NCBI RefSeq assembly: GCF_000092925.1
Contig: NC_014217.1
Span: 434,001 to 498,000, forward strand
DNA: 64,000 nt
Reading direction: 5' to 3'
Source: Ancylobacter novellus DSM 506
Lineage (GTDB): Bacteria; Pseudomonadota; Alphaproteobacteria; Rhizobiales; Xanthobacteraceae
Shown: positions 18,938-26,215 of the stretch, piece by piece
Numbering within the stretch: the stretch's first letter is position 1
Layout of the letters: each line of letters starts with the position of its first letter
Notes under the pieces: generated by a model
Told to the model about the DNA's origin: nothing
The model's input: the letters and a program-made list of their open reading frames with translations, nothing else
The model's database searches: none
Position numbers and translations under genes: made by a program

Positions 18938-20239
18938 TCAGCGCGCGGCGACGGAAGTGTTGGGGTTCGCCGCGCTGGCGGTCGTGTTCATCGGCACGAT
19001 TTCTGGCGCCAGCAGCGCGCCGGGACGCACGCGCTGCAGGCCGTTGACGACGATGCGCTCGCCTTCCTTCAGGCCGCTCGCCACCACGCGCAGGCCCTCG
19101 CTCGGCGGGCCGAGCTTGACCTCGCGATAGACGGCCTTGTTCTCCGGATCGACCACGAAGACGTACTTCTTGTCCTGGTCGGTGCCGATGGCGCGCTCGT
19201 TGATGACGAGCGCCGGCTCGGTCTTGGCCCGGCCCATGCGCACGCGGGCGAACTGGCCCGGCACGAGACGGCCGTCCGGATTGTCGAACACGGCGCGCAG
19301 GCGGAAGGTGCCGGTGGCGGTATCGACCTGGTTGTCGACGAGCTGGAGATGGCCGCGCGCCGGCTTCTCGCCGGTGGTGGCGGTGGTGATCTCGACCGGG
19401 ATGCGGTCGATCTCGCCCAGCACGTCGCCGTTGCCGAGCGTGGCGAGGGCCTCGCTCACCGCACCTTCGTCGGCCGCGAAGCCGACATAGATCGGGTCGA
19501 CCGAGACCAGCGTGGTCAGCACGGGCGAGGTGGGCCCGGCCGAGACGAGGTTGCCGACCGTCACGTCGATGCGGCCGACGCGGCCGTCGACCGGCGCGCG
19601 CACCTCGGTGTAGCCGAGGTCCAGCTTGGCGGTCTGCACATCGGCCTGCGCGGCACGTAGATTGGCCTGCGCTTCCTTGTAGTTGTTGGTGCGCTGGTCG
19701 AGGTCCTGCACCGAGACGACGCGGGAATCGACCAGTTTCTGGCCGCGGTCGAGCTCGTTCTTGGTGAACAGCAGCCGCGCCTCGGCGGCGGCGGACTGCG
19801 CCTCGGCGCGGTCCAGCTCGGCCTGGAAGGGCTCGGGATCGATGGTGACGAGCAGCTCGCCCTGCTTCACCAGCGCGCCCTCGCGGAAATGGATGGTCTT
19901 CACCGCGCCGGCGACGCGCGGGCGCACCTCGACGCGCTCCACCGCCTGCAGGCGGCCGGAGAACTCGTCCCATTTCATGGTGTCGCGCGGCTCCAGCACC
20001 GCCACCGCGACCGGCATGGCCGGCGGAGCGGCCGCGGCGGGCGCCGGATCGGTCGCCAGCGCGTTGCTGCTCGGCCAAGCCAGGAACACCGCCGCGCCGG
20101 TAGCGAGCGCCGCCAGCGTCAGGACGACGCCGGCCTCCCGCCAGCGGTGGCGCTTATGCTGCGACGCAACGTCGCGAGCGATCTCAACGTGTACGATCTG
20201 GCTCGAACCAGCGTCGTTGCCGAGGTTGTCGTTGCTCAT
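18938..20239 (-). CDS. RND periplasmic adaptor (AcrA/MexA-like)
   Basis: Membrane-fusion subunit (433 aa) of the tripartite pump. About 37 polar residues precede one hydrophobic helix (VVLTLAALATGAAVFLAW, about 38-55), so this is a membrane-anchored rather than lipid-anchored adaptor; no lipobox is visible. Then come the lipoyl half FSGRLQAVERVEVRPRVAGA, a coiled-coil hairpin (about 125-190), DLGYTEVRAPVDGRVGRIDV, and the beta-barrel and membrane-proximal domains (VPGQFARVRMG, VNGLQRVRPGALLAPE). An AGGAGA ribosome site fixes the start. It begins 16 nt after the hydrolase-like gene and continues into the pump gene. Confidence 0.95.
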   Translation of the reverse strand: MSNDNLGNDAGSSQIVHVEIARDVASQHKRHRWREAGVVLTLAALATGAAVFLAWPSSNALATDPAPAAAAPPAMPVAVAVLEPRDTMKWDEFSGRLQAVERVEVRPRVAGAVKTIHFREGALVKQGELLVTIDPEPFQAELDRAEAQSAAAEARLLFTKNELDRGQKLVDSRVVSVQDLDQRTNNYKEAQANLRAAQADVQTAKLDLGYTEVRAPVDGRVGRIDVTVGNLVSAGPTSPVLTTLVSVDPIYVGFAADEGAVSEALATLGNGDVLGEIDRIPVEITTATTGEKPARGHLQLVDNQVDTATGTFRLRAVFDNPDGRLVPGQFARVRMGRAKTEPALVINERAIGTDQDKKYVFVVDPENKAVYREVKLGPPSEGLRVVASGLKEGERIVVNGLQRVRPGALLAPEIVPMNTTASAANPNTSVAAR

Positions 20240-20255
20240 GGCGGTCTCCTGGCCC

Positions 20256-21104
20256 TCAGGCCCGAATAGTGCGAACGGGGCTGGCGGAATGCTCCGCCAG
20301 GAAATTCTGAAAGAGGTCGCGCAGCGGCGCTTCCCATTGCGGGCTGGCGTCGATGCTGGCGTCCATGCTGGCGTCGATCTCATCCGGCGAATCCGCCGGC
20401 GTCTCGAGCACGCTGGTCTCCACCGCGATGCCGCTTTCGGCGAGGCGGCGGGCATAGGCGAGGCTCTCGTCGCGCATCGGGCAGTCGCTGCAGGTGATGA
20501 TCAGCGCCGGCGCGACGCCGGCGAGCCTGCGCGAGCCGAACGGCGCCGCATAGGGGTGCGCGGCCTTGTCGGCCGAGCCGAGATAGCGGTGCCAGCCATC
20601 CGCCCATTTGCAGCCGGCAGCGCCCGCTTCCGCCGCATGGATCGAGCCCGTACACAGCGAGGGATCGATCATCGGCGAGAGCAGGATCTGGCCGGCGACC
20701 GCCGGCGCACCCTGGTCGCGCGCCATCATCGCCAGCGCCGCGGCGAGATTGGCGCCGGCCTCCTCGCCGGCGACGAAGAGGCGCGACCCGCGGCCCGCCC
20801 ATTTCGCCCGCTGCGCATGCAACAGGCCGAGGGCGGCGAAGGAGACGTTGAGCGCGGCCGGAAAGGGGTGCTCGGGCGCCAGCGGATAGTCGGCGGAGAC
20901 GACGACCGCCCCTGCCTCGGCCATCAGCTGGCACACCTTGACACTGCATTCGAGGTCGCCGTCGGTGAAGCAGCCGCCATGCAGGTGCAGCACCAGCGGC
21001 GTCGGACGCATGGACGCGGCCGCACGATAGACGCGGACCGGCAACGCCGTCCCGTCCATCTCCAGCCTGTCCTCGGTCCACAATGCGGTCATGGTGCCCA
21101 CCAT
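20256..21104 (-). CDS. Alpha/beta-hydrolase fold protein (HSL-like), catalytic residues apparently lost
   Basis: Cytoplasmic 282-aa protein of the hormone-sensitive-lipase-like fold. The oxyanion segment VLHLHGGCF (about residue 40) and SADYPLAPEHPFPAAL are conserved. The nucleophile elbow, normally GDSAGGN, reads VAGEEAGANLAAALA near residue 112, with Glu in place of the catalytic Ser. The usual C-terminal histidine is also not visible: the region after PMRDESLAYARRLAESG runs into ETPADSPDEID. It is therefore probably a non-catalytic binding or sensing protein. The C-terminal part has a short acidic repeat, DEIDASMDASIDAS. It is the first gene of the pump operon and diverges from a LysR gene. 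Confidence 0.85.
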   Translation of the reverse strand: MVGTMTALWTEDRLEMDGTALPVRVYRAAASMRPTPLVLHLHGGCFTDGDLECSVKVCQLMAEAGAVVVSADYPLAPEHPFPAALNVSFAALGLLHAQRAKWAGRGSRLFVAGEEAGANLAAALAMMARDQGAPAVAGQILLSPMIDPSLCTGSIHAAEAGAAGCKWADGWHRYLGSADKAAHPYAAPFGSRRLAGVAPALIITCSDCPMRDESLAYARRLAESGIAVETSVLETPADSPDEIDASMDASIDASPQWEAPLRDLFQNFLAEHSASPVRTIRA

Positions 21105-21204
21105 CGAAACGGGCAGGCCCGATGCCCACCCGATTTCGTCCTATTGCAGTGCGGCGAAAACTAGTATCTTGTCCGTGCCGAAAAAATACCCGTCTGGTGA
21201 TTTC

Positions 21205-21226
21205 ATTATTCACATACGGAAATAAT
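21205..21226. promoter_or_regulatory. Candidate LysR operator in the pump/LysR divergent region
   Basis: ATTATT (21205) and AATAAT (21221) form an inverted repeat with a 10-bp spacer, fitting the T-N11-A-type dyad of LysR regulators. It lies about 20 nt before the lysR start in an AT-rich patch of the 142-nt divergent gap, so autorepression with control of the pump operon is plausible. Confidence 0.5.
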
Positions 21227-21246
21227 CAGGCAGTAGGAGCCCAGGC

Positions 21247-22176
21247 ATGGACCAGATCGCCGCCATGCGGGCCTTCGTCCGGGTCGTCGAGGCGGGCAAT
21301 TTCAGCCGTGCGGCCGACCTGCTGGAGATGCCCAAGCCGACCATTACCAAGTTGATCCAGCAACTGGAATCGCATCTGCGCACCAAATTGCTGAACCGCA
21401 CGACGCGGCGCGTCGGCGTGACGCCGGACGGCGCCGCCTATTACGAGCGGGCGCTGGCGCTGCTGTCGGACCTCGACGAGCTCGACGGCTCGATGACCAA
21501 GGCGCAGACCACCCCGTCCGGCCGGCTGCGCGTCGATGTCGGCTCGTCGCTGGCGCTCAACGTGCTGATACCCGCCTTGCCGGACTTCCACGCCCGCTAT
21601 CCCGACATCCAGCTCGACCTCGGCGTCTCCGACCGGCCGGCGGATCTCGTCGGCGAGAACATCGACTGCGCCATACGCGGCGGCGAGCTCCTGGACCCCA
21701 GCCTCATCGCCCGCCGCATCGGCCAGGTGGAGCTCGTGATGTGCGCGACGCCGGGCTACATCCAGCGCCACGGCATGCCGCAGCACCCGCGCGACCTGCG
21801 CGACGGGCACCGCGTCATCGCCTATTTCAGCCCGCGCACCGGGCGGCGCTTCGCCTTCGACATGATCCGCGGCGAGGAGACCTACGAGCTCGATCTGCCC
21901 TATGCGGTGGCGGTGAACGATTCCACCGCCTATCTCGCCGCCTGCCTCACCGGGCTCGGCATCGCCCATGCGGTCGAGCCGATGATCCAGCCCTATCTCG
22001 CCGCCGGCACGCTAGTGCCGGTCCTGCCGGAGTGGCGCGGCGAGCCGATCGTGCTGCACGTCGTCTATGCGCCCAACCGGCATTTGAGCAGCCGCCTGCG
22101 CGTCTTCGTCGACTGGGTGGCCGAGCTCTTCGCCTCCGGCAACGTCTATCGCCGCCGGCCGGAGGCGTTGTTCTAG
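21247..22176 (+). CDS. LysR-family transcriptional regulator of the pump locus
   Basis: DNA-binding regulator (309 aa). The N-terminal winged helix (MDQIAAMRAFVRVVEAGNFS, DLLEMPKPTITKLIQQLESH, LNRTTRRVGVTPDGAAYYER) is of the subgroup that includes many regulators of neighbouring efflux or reductase genes. The effector domain spans about residues 90-300. AGGAG lies about nine bases before the ATG. It is divergent from the hydrolase-like/RND operon and probably controls it; the inducer is unknown. It is not a CbbR: it lacks CbbR-like N-terminal features and is 14 kb from the CBB genes. Confidence 0.93.
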   Translation: MDQIAAMRAFVRVVEAGNFSRAADLLEMPKPTITKLIQQLESHLRTKLLNRTTRRVGVTPDGAAYYERALALLSDLDELDGSMTKAQTTPSGRLRVDVGSSLALNVLIPALPDFHARYPDIQLDLGVSDRPADLVGENIDCAIRGGELLDPSLIARRIGQVELVMCATPGYIQRHGMPQHPRDLRDGHRVIAYFSPRTGRRFAFDMIRGEETYELDLPYAVAVNDSTAYLAACLTGLGIAHAVEPMIQPYLAAGTLVPVLPEWRGEPIVLHVVYAPNRHLSSRLRVFVDWVAELFASGNVYRRRPEALF

Positions 22177-22179
22177 GCC

Positions 22180-22908
22180 TTAGTGGAGGACGCCGAGGAA
22201 CTGCTTCAGCTCCGGCGTCTTGGGAGCGGCGAACACCTCCTCGGGCGGGCCGATCTCGTGCACCCGGCCCTGGTGCATGAAGACAACGCGCGAGCACACG
22301 TCGCGGGCGAAGCGCATCTCGTGCGTCACCATCATCAGCGTCATGCCCTCGCCGGCGAGCTCCTTCACCACGGCGAGCACCTCGCTGACCAGCTCGGGAT
22401 CGAGCGCCGAGGTGATCTCGTCGCAGAGCAGGGCGATGGGCTGCATGGCGAGCGCGCGGGCGATGGCGATGCGCTGCTGCTGGCCGCCGGAAAGCTGGTC
22501 CGGATAGGCGTCGAACTTATGGCCGAGCCCGACCCGTTCCAGCTGGCGGCGCGCCATCGCTTCGGCCTCGGCCTTCGCCGTCTTCTTCACCACCATCTGC
22601 GAGAGCATGACGTTGCGCCCCGCCGTGAGGTGCGGAAACAGGTTGAAGCTCTGGAAAATCATGCCGACCTTCAGCCTCAGCGCCTTGAGGTGCAACTCGT
22701 CCGGCAGGAGCTGCGCGCCGGCGACGGAGATCGAGCCCTCGTCGATGGTCTCCAGCCCGTTGATGCAGCGAAGCAGCGTCGACTTGCCCGAGCCGGACTT
22801 GCCGATGATGGCGATCACCTCGCCCGGCGCGACGTCGATATTGATGCCCTTGAGCACTTCGTTGTCGCCGAAGCGCTTCTTCACCTCAGTGATTTCGATG
22901 AGCGACAT
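22180..22908 (-). CDS. Polar amino-acid ABC transporter, ATP-binding subunit
   Basis: ATPase subunit (242 aa) of an importer of the polar amino-acid family (GlnQ/HisP type). Walker A is GKSGSGKST near residue 34, the signature motif [16 protein letters not shown] lies near residue 140, Walker B is [15 protein letters not shown], and the switch region is [13 protein letters not shown]. It begins [20 protein letters not shown]; longer in-frame extensions lie inside the upstream permease gene and are ignored. The start overlaps the 3' end of the second permease gene by 23 bp, a sign of translational coupling. Confidence 0.95.
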   Translation of the reverse strand: MSLIEITEVKKRFGDNEVLKGINIDVAPGEVIAIIGKSGSGKSTLLRCINGLETIDEGSISVAGAQLLPDELHLKALRLKVGMIFQSFNLFPHLTAGRNVMLSQMVVKKTAKAEAEAMARRQLERVGLGHKFDAYPDQLSGGQQQRIAIARALAMQPIALLCDEITSALDPELVSEVLAVVKELAGEGMTLMMVTHEMRFARDVCSRVVFMHQGRVHEIGPPEEVFAAPKTPELKQFLGVLH

Positions 22909-23545
22909 TGAGCTTCCTCTCGAGGATCTGGGAGGACTTGGACAGGGGCCAGCACAGGCAGAAATAGATGAGGGCGACGAGGCCATAGACCTTGAAGGGC
23001 TCAAAGGTGGCGTTGGTCACGACCGTGCCGGCCTTGGACAATTCTACGAAGCCGATGATCGAGGTCAGCGCCGTGCCCTTCACCACCTGCACCGAGAAGC
23101 CGACGGTGGGCGGGATGGCGACGCGCAGCGCCTGCGGCAGGATGACGTGGCGCATCTGCTGCACATAGCCCATGCCGAGGCTGGAGGAGGCTTCCCACTG
23201 GCCGCGGGCAACGGATTCCACGCAGCCGCGCCAGATCTCGGTGAGGAAGGCGGCGCTCCACAGGATCAGCGCCAGCCCGGCGGCGAGCCAGGCCGGCACG
23301 TCGATGCCGAACAGGCCGAGGCCGAAGAAGGCGAGGAAGAGCTGCATCAGCAGCGGCGTGCCCTGGAAGACCTCGACATAGGCCTTCACGAAGGCGGGGC
23401 CGAGCCTGCCCTTGGCCGTGCGGATGAAGAGCAGAAGCGCGCCGACGATGCTGCCGCCGATGAAGGAGACGAGGGAGAGCAGCACGGTCCAGCGCGCCGC
23501 CAGCAGCAGGTTGCGGACGATGTCCCAGGTGGTGAAGTCGCTCAT
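22886..23545 (-). CDS. Polar amino-acid ABC transporter permease 2
   Basis: Integral membrane permease (219 aa) of the His/Glu/Gln/Arg family. Visible are TVLLSLVSFIGGSIVGALLL (TM1), VEVFQGTPLLMQLFLAFFGL (the conserved RxTP-type entry) and the EAA loop GQWEASSSLGMGYVQQMRHV, with VILPQALRVAIPP. The ATG overlaps the stop of permease 1 by four bases. A second hydrophobic half contains VVKGTALTSIIGFVELSKAG. With permease 1 it forms the heterodimeric channel. Confidence 0.94.
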   Translation of the reverse strand: MSDFTTWDIVRNLLLAARWTVLLSLVSFIGGSIVGALLLFIRTAKGRLGPAFVKAYVEVFQGTPLLMQLFLAFFGLGLFGIDVPAWLAAGLALILWSAAFLTEIWRGCVESVARGQWEASSSLGMGYVQQMRHVILPQALRVAIPPTVGFSVQVVKGTALTSIIGFVELSKAGTVVTNATFEPFKVYGLVALIYFCLCWPLSKSSQILERKLNVAHRNH

Positions 23546-24216
23546 CGTGCCGCTCCACGCCTGGGGAAGATCGTCCAGCCGACCCCGCGCAGCAGTTGGC
23601 GCAGCGCGATGGCGAGGGCGAGGTAGATCAGCGTCGAGACGAAATAGGCCTCGAAGGCGCGGAAGGTGCGCGACTGGATGAAGTTCGCCGCGAAGGTCAG
23701 GTCCTCGGTGGCGATCTGCGACACCGCCGCCGAGCCGAGCATGACGATGACGATCTGCGAGGACAGCGCCGGCCAGATGCGCTGCAGCGCCGGCACCAGC
23801 ACGACATGCCAGAAGGTCTGGATGCGGCTCATGCCGAGCGAGGCGCCGGCCTCGAACTGGCCCTTCGGCGTGGCCTGAATGCCGGCGCGGATGATCTCGC
23901 AGCCATAGGCGCCGAGATTGACCACCATGGCGAGGTTGGCGGCCTCCAGTTCGCCCATGCGCAGGCCGAGCGCCGGCAGGCCGAAGAAGATGAAGAAGAG
24001 CTGGATCAGGAAAGGGGTGTTGCGGATCAGCTCGACATAGGCCGCAACGAACGGGCGCAGCCATGACGGCCCGAGCGCCCGCGCCCAGGCGCAGGCGACG
24101 CCGAGCGCCACGCCCAGCACGCCGCCGACCAAAGTCAGCTCGACGGTGACGGCGAGCCCCTTGGCGAGGACCGGCCAGTATTCGAACAGCCAGCCATAAT
24201 CGAACGCGTAGTTCAT
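23542..24216 (-). CDS. Polar amino-acid ABC transporter permease 1
   Basis: Membrane permease (224 aa) of the same family. The TM1 region is GLAVTVELTLVGGVLGVALG, the conserved segment YVELIRNTPFLIQLFFIFFG, and the EAA loop GQFEAGASLGMSRIQTFWHV with VLVPALQRIWPAL. It overlaps permease 2 by four bases. It is preceded by a 189-nt gap that holds a 117-bp inverted repeat, so the level of this gene and the following ones relative to the binding protein may be set at that hairpin. Confidence 0.94.
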   Translation of the reverse strand: MNYAFDYGWLFEYWPVLAKGLAVTVELTLVGGVLGVALGVACAWARALGPSWLRPFVAAYVELIRNTPFLIQLFFIFFGLPALGLRMGELEAANLAMVVNLGAYGCEIIRAGIQATPKGQFEAGASLGMSRIQTFWHVVLVPALQRIWPALSSQIVIVMLGSAAVSQIATEDLTFAANFIQSRTFRAFEAYFVSTLIYLALAIALRQLLRGVGWTIFPRRGAAR

Positions 24217-24263
24217 GCCCGTGAACTCCCGCTGGTGCAGTGTGACGGAGGGGCGGCGACGTT

Positions 24264-24380
24264 CTGCGTCCTTCGAGGCCCGGCTACGCCGGGCACCTCA
24301 GGAGGAGGAGGGCCGGAAAGCCGAAGAGGAGTTCCTCATGCCGAGGAGCGGGGCGTAGCCCCGCGTCTCGAAGCACGCAG
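24264..24380. repeat. Family C inverted repeat between binding-protein and permease genes
   Basis: CTGCGTCCTTCGAG (24264) and CTCGAAGCACGCAG (24367) are inverted with one mismatch and enclose two smaller hairpins (CCCGGCTACGCCGGG and CGGGGCGTAGCCCCG). It fills the gap between the solute-binding protein and its permease genes. Such an element often lowers downstream expression or protects upstream mRNA. Confidence 0.85.
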
Positions 24381-24405
24381 ACGAGATCGGTCTGGCCAAT
24401 CCCGA

Positions 24406-25209
24406 TCAGAGCTCCGCCGGCAGCTTGGCGCCGAGCCATTTCTGCGAGATCGCCTCCAACGCGCCGTCCTTTCGGGCGGCGGCGATGATGTCGTTGACCT
24501 TGGCGAGCAGCGCCGGCTCGTTCTTGTTCAGCCCGATGAAGCAGGGCGAGTTCTTGATCAGGAACTTGATCTCCGGCTTCTTCGGCGGGTTGCGCTCGAG
24601 GATGGCGGCGGCGACCACGTTGCCGGTGGCGATGAGGTCGACCTGGCCGGAGAGGAAGGCCGAGATGGTGCCGTTATTGTCCTCGTAGCGCTTGATGGTG
24701 ACGTCGGCGGGGGCGATCTTGGTCAGCTCCAGGTCTTCCACTGCGCCGCGGGTGACACCCACCGTCTTGCCGGAGAGGTCCTTGGCGTCCTTCGCCGCCA
24801 CTTCGGCCGGGCCGAACACGCCGTTGAAGAAGGGCGCATAGGCGGCGGAAAAGTCGATGACCTTCTCGCGGTCGGGGTTCTTGCCAAGCGAGGAGATGAC
24901 GAGGTCGACCTTGTTGGTCTGGAGATAGGGGATGCGGTTGGCGCTCGTCACCGGCACCAGCTCCAGCTTCACGCCCATCTTGTCGGCGATCAGCTTGGCC
25001 ATGTCGACGTCGTAGCCCTTGGGCTGCATGTCGGCGCCGACCGTGCCGAAGGGCGGGAAGTCCTGCGGCACGGCGATGCGGATCACCTTGTTCGCCTCGA
25101 TGGTGGCGAGCGCGTCGGCATGGGCGGGGAGCGGGGCCTGCGTGCTCGCGATCAGCGCGCCGGCGGCGAGGGCAAGGAGGGTGCGGCGGTGGACGAAAAT
25201 GGGGTTCAT
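24406..25209 (-). CDS. Polar amino-acid ABC transporter, solute-binding protein
   Basis: Periplasmic binding protein (267 aa). Residues 1-32 form an export signal (FVHRRTLLALAAGALIASTQ, cleavage near AHA). The mature domain has the family 3 pattern: VIRIAVPQDFPPFGTVGADM, PKGYDVDMAKLIADKMGVKL, SANRIPYLQTNKVDLVISSL, DLSGKTVGVTRGAVEDLEL and RYEDNNGTISAFLSGQVDLI. The ligand is likely a polar or basic amino acid or a related opine; it cannot be read more closely. The ribosome site AAGAGGA lies in the last codons of the GntR gene, four bases upstream. Confidence 0.95.
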   Translation of the reverse strand: MNPIFVHRRTLLALAAGALIASTQAPLPAHADALATIEANKVIRIAVPQDFPPFGTVGADMQPKGYDVDMAKLIADKMGVKLELVPVTSANRIPYLQTNKVDLVISSLGKNPDREKVIDFSAAYAPFFNGVFGPAEVAAKDAKDLSGKTVGVTRGAVEDLELTKIAPADVTIKRYEDNNGTISAFLSGQVDLIATGNVVAAAILERNPPKKPEIKFLIKNSPCFIGLNKNEPALLAKVNDIIAAARKDGALEAISQKWLGAKLPAEL

Positions 25210-25213
25210 GCGG

Positions 25214-25957
25214 TCAATCCTCTTTTCGCAGCGATGGGGGATGGGAGTGGGAATGAGCGTGCGGCACTGAGGGGGCGTTGCCGGCGAAGGCCGACGGCGT
25301 CAGCAGTTCGCGCAGGCTTGCGAGCGGATCGGGACGGGCGGTGAGGTCGAGCCCGGCCTCGACCTTGCCGATGTGCTCGTCCATCAGCCGGGCGGCGAGG
25401 GCGAGGTCGCCCGCCTCCATGGCCGCGACGATGTCCTCGTGGTCGTGGCTGGATTCCTCGGCCTTCTCGGTCGGCTGGTAGAGCATCGAGATCAGCGTGG
25501 TGCGCGCGGTGAGGTCGCGGATGATCTCGGTGAGCAGCCGGTTGCCGAGCGCGTCGGCGAGATGGATGTGGAAGTCGCCGAGCAGGCAGGCGCGGGAGGA
25601 CACGTCGCCGGCCTCGATCACCTGCCGCTCCATGGCGACATGCTCCTTGAGGCTGGCGAGGACCTGCGGCGGCACCTCGCGCACGGTCTGCAACAGGCCG
25701 GTTTCGATCACGCGGCGGGTCTGGAACGCCTCGCGCGCCTCCTCGGCCGAAGGCTCGACCACGTACCAGCCGCGCCGCGCGCTGACCTGCACCACGCCGC
25801 GCGTCTCCAGCCGCATCATCGCCTCGCGCACGCGGGTGCGGGAGACGCCGAACAGGTCGGCCAGCTTCTGCTCGCCCAGCCGCGTGCCCGGAGCGATGCG
25901 GCCGGCGAGGATGGCGGAAAGGATCGCCTCTTCGATATTGGCGGTGGCGGGGTTCAT
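25214..25957 (-). CDS. GntR-family regulator, FadR/FCD subfamily, of the ABC importer operon
   Basis: Regulator (247 aa from ATG 25957) with an N-terminal winged helix (ILAGRIAPGTRLGEQKLADL, FGVSRTRVREAMMRLETRGV, VQVSARRGWYVVEPS) and a C-terminal all-helical FCD ligand domain (residues about 85-215) with the metal-ligand pattern DFHIHLADALGN and HEDIVAAMEAGDLALAARLM...EHI. The C-terminus is His/Ser-rich (VPHAHSHSHPP). A TTG 39 bases upstream is in frame, but the operator would then be coding, so the ATG is preferred. It is the first gene of the importer operon and probably controls it and itself. Confidence 0.92.
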   Translation of the reverse strand: MNPATANIEEAILSAILAGRIAPGTRLGEQKLADLFGVSRTRVREAMMRLETRGVVQVSARRGWYVVEPSAEEAREAFQTRRVIETGLLQTVREVPPQVLASLKEHVAMERQVIEAGDVSSRACLLGDFHIHLADALGNRLLTEIIRDLTARTTLISMLYQPTEKAEESSHDHEDIVAAMEAGDLALAARLMDEHIGKVEAGLDLTARPDPLASLRELLTPSAFAGNAPSVPHAHSHSHPPSLRKED

Positions 25958-25973
25958 CAGGCTTGCCCACAAA

Positions 25974-25993
25974 CTTGTATACAAGCTTGCAAG
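25974..25993. promoter_or_regulatory. FadR-type operator upstream of the GntR regulator
   Basis: CTTGTATACAAG (25974-25985) is a perfect 12-bp palindrome matching the TTGTATACAA core bound by FadR/VanR-type GntR proteins. It is directly followed by a second palindrome, CTTGCAAG (25986-25993). It sits 17-36 nt before the regulator start, where binding would block transcription of the whole operon. Confidence 0.8.
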
Positions 25994-26045
25994 CAAGGGC
26001 TGTGCCAGAGGACGGGGGCGAGCTGGCGGCGAGCCGACAGAACGC

Positions 26046-26139
26046 CGTCATGGCTGGGCTTGGCCCGGCCATCCACGTCTTCCCTGGTCTGGATCATTGG
26101 AAAAAGACATGGATCCCCGGGCCGAGCCCGGGGATGACG
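26046..26139. repeat. Family A palindromic intergenic repeat, copy 5
   Basis: CGTCATGGCTGGGCTTGG at the left and CCGAGCCCGGGGATGACG at the right. It lies between the start of the GntR operon and the end of the methylmalonyl-CoA mutase operon, both on the minus strand, and may end the mutase transcript. The rest of this 258-nt gap has no visible gene. Confidence 0.9.
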
Positions 26140-26215
26140 GTGTTTTATGGGGCCCTGCTGCGCCGGTGCGGACCAGATGCCGCTTCTTTGACCAGCAGCG
26201 CCGAAATGGGCGCCG

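Noticed and set aside
21247..22176. LysR gene as CbbR, regulator of the CBB operon
   Set aside because: It is divergent from an RND operon 14 kb away and has the helix-turn-helix of another LysR subgroup. The CbbR gene probably lies left of the window.
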